A stretch of 5,166 bases of DNA, taken from assembly GCA_003651105.1 (NCBI GenBank), contig QMTN01000042.1, positions 1-5,166 on the forward strand, written 5' to 3'. Below are positions 1 to 5,166 of the stretch, piece after piece (position 1 is the stretch's first letter; every line of letters begins with the position of its first letter). This DNA is from Thermoplasmata archaeon (GTDB lineage: Archaea > Thermoplasmatota > E2 > DHVEG-1 > B18-G2). The notes below the pieces were generated by a model. The model was not told where the DNA came from. It ran no database searches and worked only from the letters and a program-made list of their open reading frames with translations. The position numbers and the translations under genes were made by a program.

Positions 1-26
1 AACTCCTCTTTGGTCATCTCTCCCAT
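1..26 (-). CDS. N-terminal fragment of an unidentified gene downstream of the methyltransferase
   Basis: Only the first eight codons are inside the window; the protein begins MGEMTKEE and continues past position 1. The ATG at 26-24 is chosen because an AAGGAG Shine-Dalgarno sequence (41-36) lies nine bases upstream; the second ATG (17-15), giving MTKEE, is a possible but more distant start. The gene is co-directional with the MtaA-like methyltransferase, with a 77-bp gap that contains a TATA-like box, so it may be transcribed both by read-through and from its own promoter. The short acidic and basic start resembles the helical N-terminus of small corrinoid proteins that partner MtaA-type enzymes, and the position would suit one. 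Eight residues cannot establish this, so the product is left unnamed. Confidence 0.5.
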
Positions 27-31
27 CTTAC

Positions 32-41
32 ATCACTCCTT
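32..41 (-). promoter_or_regulatory. Shine-Dalgarno site for the gene starting at 26
   Basis: Read on the minus strand the sequence is AAGGAGTGAT. It is complementary to much of the archaeal 16S rRNA 3' end, and the AAGGAG core ends nine bases before the ATG at 26. This site decides the start codon of the partial gene that leaves the window. Confidence 0.6.
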
Positions 42-80
42 GAATCGATACGATATAACTCATCTACCCTTCCTTTTACC

Positions 81-89
81 ATTTATAAA
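81..89 (-). promoter_or_regulatory. Possible TATA box for the gene starting at 26
   Basis: The minus-strand sequence TTTATAAAT lies in the gap after the methyltransferase stop codon. A start of transcription about 26 bases downstream of its centre would fall near position 58 and give a leader of roughly 30 bases that includes the Shine-Dalgarno site. The region is AT-rich, so a chance match is possible. No stem-loop followed by a T-run is visible between the methyltransferase stop and this box, so read-through transcription from upstream is not excluded. Confidence 0.35.
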
Positions 90-103
90 CTTATCTATTT
101 TAC

Positions 104-1147
104 TTACCGCTTACCAAACTCCGCGGTTGCATCAACCATTGCCTTAATCTTCTCCGATGGTGTCTGTATCCAGAAGTCACATCCAGGAGCGACCATATCA
201 ACACCCTGCTCGATTACGGTCTTCACCTGCTCTTTAATCACTTCCGGTGGCGCCTGATATATCACCTTCTTCGGTGCAATGTTACCGATGATCGGATACC
301 CTGGCTTGATCTCATCTGCAGCAGCCCTCACATTTGCGATCGAATCCCTCTCATCGACTGCAATCGCGTTTGCACCACATTCGACCATCTTTCCGATGAT
401 CGGCTCGGTCCTTCCACAGATGTTAAGGACGGTTGGAACCTTGATCTCTCCGAGGATCCTCGTCAGATAAGGCTTGACAAACTCCTCGAACTGGTCCGGG
501 GAGATATTATCACATGGTGCACCCATGTCATGGAGCGTTATCATGTCCGCACCGGCGTCTGCGTACGTGTTTGCCATCTCGATGAATGGTGGGGTAAGCT
601 TCTCCATGAAAGCATGAACAAGCTGTGGGTCTGACTTCATTGCCATCATGAACTTTATCGTATCGACAATGTAGCTGCTTAACGCGGTAAATGGAGGTAC
701 CATGAAGACATTTACCACCGCTTTACCATCGTATTGCTCCTTCAGGATCTTGATAGCCTTCGATATTACTGCAACGCGCTTTGTGTTCGGGATATCATCA
801 GGGATATAGATCATATCAGGGGACTCTGCCACAGATCGCTTTGCACCAGGCCAGAGGTACCTCCCCTTCTTCGCAGCCTTCTCTCTGAAGTCTATCGGTA
901 CACCGAAAACCTCAGCCTCAACGGTCATATCAAAGGGTATCGTGATATTATCAAGACCACAGTACTTGTGTGCTGCAGCACCGAGTCTTGCCATCTTTTC
1001 AGGATCCTTGTGTGCATCTGGCCAGAACGCATCTTCTTTTTCCATGAACTCTATAGTTGCGGTGGAGACTGTATTAACACATGGTATCTGATCCACCTCG
1101 TCCTTCCTACCTTCCAGTACTGCCATCACTCTCTCATAACTGTTCAT
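104..1147 (-). CDS. MtaA/CmuA-family corrinoid-dependent methyltransferase (URO-D fold), atypical zinc site
   Basis: This 347-residue cytoplasmic protein has the length and layout of the MtaA/MtbA/CmuA branch of the uroporphyrinogen decarboxylase superfamily, a TIM barrel. Known members move a methyl group from a methylated corrinoid protein to a thiol, coenzyme M in methanogens, using zinc held by a His-X-Cys pair and a distal Cys. Family landmarks seen here are a FEEFVKPYL segment (220-228), LNICGRTEP (241-249), GNIAP (288-292) and APGCDF (320-325). Cys244 and Cys323 match two zinc ligands, but the His position holds Asn242. A HDMGAPC segment (206-212) replaces the usual Asp-Pro-rich loop. 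The start ATG follows an AGGTGAT ribosome binding site. The gene is transcribed away from smc, and another co-directional gene begins 77 bp downstream. The family is confident; the substrate, the acceptor and even methyltransferase activity are inferred. A divergent non-CoM role is possible. Confidence 0.9.
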   Translation of the reverse strand: MNSYERVMAVLEGRKDEVDQIPCVNTVSTATIEFMEKEDAFWPDAHKDPEKMARLGAAAHKYCGLDNITIPFDMTVEAEVFGVPIDFREKAAKKGRYLWPGAKRSVAESPDMIYIPDDIPNTKRVAVISKAIKILKEQYDGKAVVNVFMVPPFTALSSYIVDTIKFMMAMKSDPQLVHAFMEKLTPPFIEMANTYADAGADMITLHDMGAPCDNISPDQFEEFVKPYLTRILGEIKVPTVLNICGRTEPIIGKMVECGANAIAVDERDSIANVRAAADEIKPGYPIIGNIAPKKVIYQAPPEVIKEQVKTVIEQGVDMVAPGCDFWIQTPSEKIKAMVDATAEFGKR

Positions 1148-1150
1148 AAA

Positions 1151-1157
1151 ATCACCT
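1151..1157 (-). promoter_or_regulatory. Shine-Dalgarno site of the methyltransferase gene
   Basis: The minus-strand sequence AGGTGAT precedes the ATG at 1147 by three bases and matches the 3' half of the archaeal consensus GGAGGTGATC. It supports this ATG as the true start, and no earlier in-frame start with a better site is apparent. Confidence 0.65.
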
Positions 1158-1165
1158 GTGCACAG
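1156..1165. repeat. 10-bp perfect palindrome CTGTGCACAG at the methyltransferase start region
   Basis: CTGTGCACAG reads the same on both strands. It lies between the putative minus-strand TATA box (1178-1186) and the start codon, overlapping the ribosome binding site by two bases and lying where transcription would be expected to begin. Such a position would suit a repressor operator. The symmetry does not extend beyond ten bases and there is no second copy in the intergenic region, so the regulatory reading is speculative. Confidence 0.35.
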
Positions 1166-1177
1166 ATCTTTATTGCC

Positions 1178-1186
1178 ATATTTAAA
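1178..1186 (-). promoter_or_regulatory. Putative archaeal TATA box for the methyltransferase gene
   Basis: The minus-strand sequence TTTAAATAT is centred about 35 bases before the start codon. With the usual spacing of about 26 bases from box to transcription start, the mRNA would begin around 1156, giving a short leader of about ten bases. That would place the Shine-Dalgarno site almost at the 5' end of the transcript. It is the only good TATA-like match in this orientation in the 98-bp divergent region. Confidence 0.5.
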
Positions 1187-1210
1187 AGTTTTGATTTCCA
1201 GGATGCAAAC

Positions 1211-1220
1211 TTAATATATA
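1211..1220 (+). promoter_or_regulatory. Putative TATA box of smc, suggesting a near-leaderless transcript
   Basis: TTAATATATA is preceded by purine-rich GCAAAC, which could act as a BRE. Its centre is about 30 bases upstream of the smc ATG at 1246. Standard archaeal spacing puts the transcription start within about five bases of the start codon. No Shine-Dalgarno sequence sits at proper distance; the AGGGG at 1241-1245 directly abuts the ATG and is too close. Both facts fit leaderless or near-leaderless translation of smc. Confidence 0.5.
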
Positions 1221-1245
1221 ATCAGGTTTTAATATCGAGCAGGGG

Positions 1246-4200
1246 ATGGATGTGTATATCAAGGGTATATACCTTAAGAACTTCAAGTCATTCAAGGATG
1301 AGACCCATATACCGCTCTTTGATGAGTTCATAGTAATCTCCGGGCCAAACGGCAGCGGAAAGAGTAATGTGGTGGATGCCATCCTCTTCACACTTGGGCT
1401 CTCCAGTTCAAGGGACATGCGAGCAGAGAGGTTGACGGATCTCATCTATAACTCCGGGAACGGAGATGGGCTGGACCATGCCGAGGTGAGCGTGCACTTT
1501 GAGAACCATGATCGTACCATCCCTCTTGACAGAGATGTTGTAACGATCTCAAGGAGGATAAAAAAGACAGATAAGGGGTATTACAGTTACTATTATCTCG
1601 ATGGGAGGCCATGCAGCCTTTCAGAAATACAGGACCTCCTGACAAGATCTTCTGTAACTCCTAACTCCTACAACGTTATAATGCAGGGGGATGTAACCAG
1701 AATATTAAATATGAGCCCGATTGAGCGTAGAAAAATCATAGATGAGATCTCTGGTGTGGCAGAGTTTGATGAGAAGGAAGAAAAAGCGTTTGAAGAGCTT
1801 GAAGAGGTTAGAAGGAAGATAGATAGATTGGATATAATCTTAGAGGAGCTCTTCAACAGGTCCAAACGCCTTGAGAAGGAAAGAGATCGTGCACTGGAGT
1901 ATGAGAAACTGAGAAACGAGAGAAGAAGGTGCGAGGCTCAGTTGCTTCTTGCAACCCTGATCACCAAGGAGAGGGAGCTGGATGATATTCAGAGCTCAAT
2001 AGATGAGCGATTGGAGAAGCTTAAACTGATTTCAGGAAGTATATCTGAGAAAACAGCTGAAATGGAGGAGTTGCAGTCAGAGCTTGACGAGTACGAGGTC
2101 CAGGTTATACAAAAGCAGGAGAGAGAGTGGCTGGATCTTAAAAAAGAGATTGAAAGGGTTGTTGAATCCATTAATCAGCATAAAATGATCATAGAGCTTA
2201 AAAAAGAGAGAATTAATGATTTAAAGGCGCAGAAGAGCAAAATACTTGGAGAGCTTAATTCAACCCGTTCAGGGCTTGAGGAGATACTGAATCACCTTGA
2301 TGAAGTTCGGATGAGAAGGGAAGAGTTAAAAGATCTTCTGGATGATAAGCTCGCAGTTCTTGAGAGGATAAAGGATGAGATTGAATCCACAGATTCAAGA
2401 ATTAAGGATGCGAGAGAGAGGTTATTCACCCTGCGCGATGAGCTTGAGAGGGAGTTGCGAGTTAAAAACGAGCTTTTGATGGAACAGGAGATGTTCTTTG
2501 AGAGAATGAGAAGAAGGTCTGATGAGCTTAATCTGATCTCTGATCAAATAAAGGATCTTGAGGATCAGCTTGATGAAAAACGTAAAGAGGTTGTTGATGG
2601 ATCGAGAAGGATGAAAGAGCTATCTCAAGAGCTTGAGGAGAATGAGAACAGGATAAAGTTTGAACGATCCAGGCTCAGTGAGACTGAAGATGGTATAAGA
2701 GCCTTAGAACGGAAGATTATGAAGATTGAGGCACAGATAAGGGCTGAAAAAGAGTTTAAGGGGTACAGTGAGGGTGTGAGATGCATTATGGAGGCTGTAA
2801 GGTCGCATCAGCTTGAGGGCGTCTATGGGACGATAGCGGAGCTTGGAGAAGTAGATGAGCGGTTTGCAGTTGCGCTTGAGGCTGCAGCCGGGGGGAAGAT
2901 GCAGTATCTCGTGGTCGATACTGACCTTGATGCCCAGCACGCAATAGAGCATCTCAAGCGGATGAAAAAAGGTCGTGCAACATTTTTACCCTTAAACAAG
3001 CTTAAGGATGGGGTACTACCTCCACTTCCAAAGGAGAAAGGTGTGATTGGGTTTGCAATCAACCTGATCAGGTACGATCCCATCTTCAGACGGGCTTTCT
3101 GGCATGTCTTCAGGGATACACTCGTCGTGGACTCGATCGAGGATGGGAGACGCCTGATGGATAGGTTCCGGTCTGTTACACTCGATGGGGATATCATCGA
3201 GAAGAGTGGTGTGATGACAGGTGGTGCACCTCCAAGACCCCGGTTCAGGTTCACAAGCAGTCTTGAGGATGGGTTATTGAAGCTTCGAGAAGAGGTTGCG
3301 GTACTCGAGTCTCGCAGACGCGAGTGCCTTGAGAAGATGAGGGCGCTTGAAAATCAGAGCAGATTGCTCAAGGATGAGATATTCAGGCTGGGCAGTGTGA
3401 CAAATAGGGCACAGGTTGAGATGAGGGAGGTTGAGCGTTTGCTGAATGAGGCCAGAAGCAGGCTTGAGAACCTTGATGAGAAGGGGGAAAAGGAGCGGAT
3501 TTCCCAGCTTGAGAGAGCCATCTCCCAATCTACCGGGAAAATATCTGAGCTTGAGCGTGAGATCGAAGATCTTGAGTCCAGTTTGAGGATATCAAGGATA
3601 TCAGAGCTTTCAAAGAGGGAACGTGAGATCTCTGAGGAGATCAGAATTATTGAGAGCAAGATTCAGGAGCTTGATCTCTCGCTTAAGTCCACCACGCTTG
3701 AACAGGAGCACCTTGAGAGGCAGATCGCCGAAGGAGAGGAGCGGTTGAGAGAGCTGGATGGCTCTATATTCCACGAGATGGATGAGATCGAGGAGAATGA
3801 ATCCAGGATAGAGGTACTTGAGAGCGAGCTTTCAGCCATGCATGAGCGGGAGAAAGCCCTCGAAGAAGAGATTTCGAATCTGAAGAGTGGATTCAAGGAG
3901 GGTTTTGAGAGGGTAATGCTCCTTCGGGAGGAGATCGAGGGCTTAAAGCTGAGGCGTGAACGGATTGATGGTGCAATCTCCGATCTTAAGAGGATCAAAG
4001 AGGGAATTTCATCAGAGATATCATCCCTCAGGGAGAGGATAGATGAGATCGATCTCAGTCTGGATGAGACCAGTATCGAAGACCCTGATACGATCAGAAG
4101 GAGGATCAGAGAGATTGAAGAGGAGATGCATCTGCTTGAGCCTGTCAATATGAGGGCGATAGACGAGTTCAGGGAGGTCGAGTCCCGATCCAGAGAGATG

Positions 4201-4755
4201 ATGCGCCGCAGGAAGACACTCTCAAAGGAGCGGGAAGAGATCATTGATCGGATTGAGGGGTATGAACGTCGGAAGTGCGAGGTTTTTCTCGCGACGTTTG
4301 ATGCGATAAATCAGAACTTCAAGGAGGTCTTCAGAGAGCTATCTGATGGAGAAGGGGAGCTTATACTCGAATCACCCGATAATCCATTTGAAGGGGGGAT
4401 GCTGATCAAAGTTCAACCGGCAGGAAAACCCTTCCAGCGGTTAGAGGCACTATCTGGTGGGGAGAAAAGCCTTACGGCACTTGCTCTCCTGTTTGCAATC
4501 CAGCGATACCGGCCAGCACCCTTCTATGTGCTGGATGAGGTGGATATGATGCTCGATGGTGCGAACGTCGAGAAGGTCGCGAGAATGATCAGGAAGCTAT
4601 CAAATGGGACACAGTTCATCGTTGTTTCGTTGAGAGAACCCATGATCGAGTATGCATCAAGAACAATCGGGGTTGTGATGCAGGAGAAGAACATATCCAC
4701 GATCACAGGGATCAAACTCAATGGGCGAGATTCTCAAGTGCGGACTTCAACCTGA
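1246..4755 (+). CDS. smc: Chromosome segregation/condensation ATPase SMC
   Basis: This complete 1169-residue SMC is the ATPase that, as a homodimer bridged by the kleisin ScpA, loops, compacts and segregates chromosomal DNA. All family parts are visible. The N-terminal head has Walker A GPNGSGKS (33-40), the R-loop around MRAERL (58-63) and the Q-loop at VIMQGDV (Gln147). A first coiled coil spans about 170-500. The hinge is about 505-665, with GRATFLPL (576-583) and the glycine-rich SGVMTGGAPP (654-663). A return coiled coil runs to about 1010, with the conserved LEPVNMRA near 964-971. The C-terminal head has signature LSGGEKS (1069-1075), Walker B FYVLDE (1093-1098) with the catalytic Glu1098, and a D-loop at LDGAN. 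The arms are of similar length, as needed for antiparallel pairing. The ATG start places MDVYIKGIYLKNFKSF as in other archaeal SMCs. No scpA follows; the 3' end overlaps convergent rpoD, so the last 11 residues may be a lineage-specific tail. Rad50 is excluded by the SMC hinge and absence of a CXXC zinc hook. Confidence 0.98.
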   Translation: MDVYIKGIYLKNFKSFKDETHIPLFDEFIVISGPNGSGKSNVVDAILFTLGLSSSRDMRAERLTDLIYNSGNGDGLDHAEVSVHFENHDRTIPLDRDVVTISRRIKKTDKGYYSYYYLDGRPCSLSEIQDLLTRSSVTPNSYNVIMQGDVTRILNMSPIERRKIIDEISGVAEFDEKEEKAFEELEEVRRKIDRLDIILEELFNRSKRLEKERDRALEYEKLRNERRRCEAQLLLATLITKERELDDIQSSIDERLEKLKLISGSISEKTAEMEELQSELDEYEVQVIQKQEREWLDLKKEIERVVESINQHKMIIELKKERINDLKAQKSKILGELNSTRSGLEEILNHLDEVRMRREELKDLLDDKLAVLERIKDEIESTDSRIKDARERLFTLRDELERELRVKNELLMEQEMFFERMRRRSDELNLISDQIKDLEDQLDEKRKEVVDGSRRMKELSQELEENENRIKFERSRLSETEDGIRALERKIMKIEAQIRAEKEFKGYSEGVRCIMEAVRSHQLEGVYGTIAELGEVDERFAVALEAAAGGKMQYLVVDTDLDAQHAIEHLKRMKKGRATFLPLNKLKDGVLPPLPKEKGVIGFAINLIRYDPIFRRAFWHVFRDTLVVDSIEDGRRLMDRFRSVTLDGDIIEKSGVMTGGAPPRPRFRFTSSLEDGLLKLREEVAVLESRRRECLEKMRALENQSRLLKDEIFRLGSVTNRAQVEMREVERLLNEARSRLENLDEKGEKERISQLERAISQSTGKISELEREIEDLESSLRISRISELSKREREISEEIRIIESKIQELDLSLKSTTLEQEHLERQIAEGEERLRELDGSIFHEMDEIEENESRIEVLESELSAMHEREKALEEEISNLKSGFKEGFERVMLLREEIEGLKLRRERIDGAISDLKRIKEGISSEISSLRERIDEIDLSLDETSIEDPDTIRRRIREIEEEMHLLEPVNMRAIDEFREVESRSREMMRRRKTLSKEREEIIDRIEGYERRKCEVFLATFDAINQNFKEVFRELSDGEGELILESPDNPFEGGMLIKVQPAGKPFQRLEALSGGEKSLTALALLFAIQRYRPAPFYVLDEVDMMLDGANVEKVARMIRKLSNGTQFIVVSLREPMIEYASRTIGVVMQEKNISTITGIKLNGRDSQVRTST
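4718..4755. other. 38-bp convergent overlap of the smc and rpoD coding sequences
   Basis: The smc stop TGA is at 4753-4755 and the rpoD stop, on the other strand, is at 4720-4718. Each gene's last 11 or so codons are read on opposite strands of the same DNA. There is no intergenic space for a terminator, so each transcript must end inside or beyond the neighbouring gene. The two frames here are offset, so the overlap constrains both protein tails. Confidence 0.9.
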
Positions 4756-5166
4756 TCGCTCGCTCCTTGAGCAGATGGATTGCATACGCGATCGTCATGC
4801 TTGCGCTCATCCCACCATCGGTCTCAAGCGTGAAGAGGAACGCATCTGGCTCCTCCTCGATTACAATACCCTGAAGCTCACATACATCCAGGCACAGCTT
4901 GCAGTAAGAGCAGTTGATATCATCTCCGATCATAACGCGTCCATCTACAAGCCTGAAGACATCCCGCGGGCAGATACTCACGCACCTGGCACAGTCATTA
5001 CAATCTGTGATACTCACATGTGGAACGTTCTTATAGCCACAGACAACTGCACTTTGCCATTTCGCGTGCATTTCTCCGGTCCCAGGCCTTATAATCGCGT
5101 TCAAAGCCACCTTTTGCCCTTCTTTCAGATCAACATTCGTTATCCTGTCATCTCCAACCGCGATAT
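4718..5166 (-). CDS. rpoD: DNA-directed RNA polymerase subunit D (Rpo3), C-terminal part, with 2x[4Fe-4S] insert
   Basis: This is the last 148 codons of a gene whose start lies beyond 5166; the GTG at 5110 is an internal Val, since the frame is open upstream and encodes family-like DLKEGQKVALNA. Subunit D pairs with subunit L to form the assembly platform of archaeal RNA polymerase, equivalent to the bacterial alpha dimer and eukaryotic Rpb3/AC40. The GTGEMHAKWQ motif is the family hallmark. It is followed by a ferredoxin-like insert with two complete CX2CX2CX3C motifs (codons at 5002-4970 and 4912-4880). The C-terminal FTLETDGGMS and following helix (LLKERAIRLKSALENL) are the dimerisation segment. 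In Methanosarcina acetivorans the clusters are known to influence D-L assembly; retention of all eight Cys suggests the same here. It is the last gene of its transcription unit in this window, with smc instead of the usual L18e gene after it. A stand-alone ferredoxin is ruled out by the flanking D-subunit motifs. Confidence 0.95.
   Translation of the reverse strand, partial: IAVGDDRITNVDLKEGQKVALNAIIRPGTGEMHAKWQSAVVCGYKNVPHVSITDCNDCARCVSICPRDVFRLVDGRVMIGDDINCSYCKLCLDVCELQGIVIEEEPDAFLFTLETDGGMSASMTIAYAIHLLKERAIRLKSALENLAH

Noticed and set aside
1211..1235. Repeated TTAATAT at 1211-1217 and 1229-1235, considered as a paired regulator site.
   Set aside because: Seven-base AT-rich repeats are expected by chance in an AT-rich promoter. 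The first copy is better explained as the TATA box, and the second is too close to the start codon to act as one.
734..1333. A 199-codon plus-strand frame running antisense to the methyltransferase, across the divergent promoter and into smc.
   Set aside because: It crosses two well-supported genes and their promoter region, has no conserved motif, and its composition is that of a shadow frame.
2758..3240. Could the long coiled-coil ATPase be Rad50 or another repair ATPase?
   Set aside because: The centre is a folded SMC hinge with GRATFLPL and a glycine-rich SGVMTGG segment rather than a CXXC zinc hook, and the signature and Walker B motifs are of SMC type.
3663..4244. A 193-codon minus-strand frame and several shorter ones opposite the smc coiled coil.
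   Set aside because: The products are Ser/Leu/Ile-rich low-complexity strings, as expected from reading the purine-rich GAG/AGA/AAG codons of a coiled coil backwards. No ribosome binding site or domain is seen.
5108..5110. GTG at 5110 as the start of a 130-residue ferredoxin-like protein.
   Set aside because: The frame continues open upstream to the window edge and encodes subunit D-like sequence (DLKEGQK) just before the HAKWQ motif, so this GTG is an internal valine of a longer protein.
4721..5166. A stop-free plus-strand frame of 148 codons beginning ATG at 4721 and running off the window, antisense to rpoD; it could look like a gene following smc.
   Set aside because: It is in exact codon register with rpoD on the other strand, so it stays open simply because rpoD avoids TTA, CTA and TCA codons there. 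It has no recognisable motif, does not resemble ScpA, and rpoD is a certain gene.

Overview
The window comes from an archaeon, most likely a methanogen or a methanogen-related euryarchaeal lineage (Methanosarcina, ANME or Syntrophoarchaeum type). Three things point there. An archaeal RNA polymerase subunit D carries a complete double [4Fe-4S] ferredoxin insert. A single full-length prokaryotic-type SMC protein is present. A corrinoid-dependent methyltransferase of the MtaA/CmuA family is also present. Archaeal TATA-box promoters and GGTGA/GGAG-type ribosome binding sites fit this. The exact genus cannot be told from the sequence.

Layout. Positions 1-26 (minus) hold the first eight codons of a gene that leaves the window; it has a good Shine-Dalgarno site and possibly its own TATA box in the 77-bp gap upstream (27-103). 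Positions 104-1147 (minus) encode the MtaA-like methyltransferase. A compact 98-bp divergent promoter region (1148-1245) separates it from smc (1246-4755, plus), which fills two thirds of the window. The smc 3' end runs 38 bp into the 3' end of a convergent gene on the minus strand (4718 to the window edge). That gene is the C-terminal part of RNA polymerase subunit D (rpoD/rpo3), whose start lies beyond 5166. There is no unexplained gap longer than about 100 bp, and I see no RNA gene, CRISPR array or insertion sequence.

How the genes relate. smc (chromosome condensation and segregation) and rpoD (transcription) are housekeeping genes brought tail to tail. The methyltransferase is an energy-metabolism gene transcribed away from smc, probably together with or just upstream of another methyl-transfer gene. 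No new multi-gene system is evident. The points most worth a second look are the replacement of the expected zinc-ligand His by Asn in the methyltransferase (Asn242-Ile-Cys244 ... Cys323), the coding-on-coding overlap of smc and rpoD, and the absence of the usual ribosomal-protein genes after rpoD.
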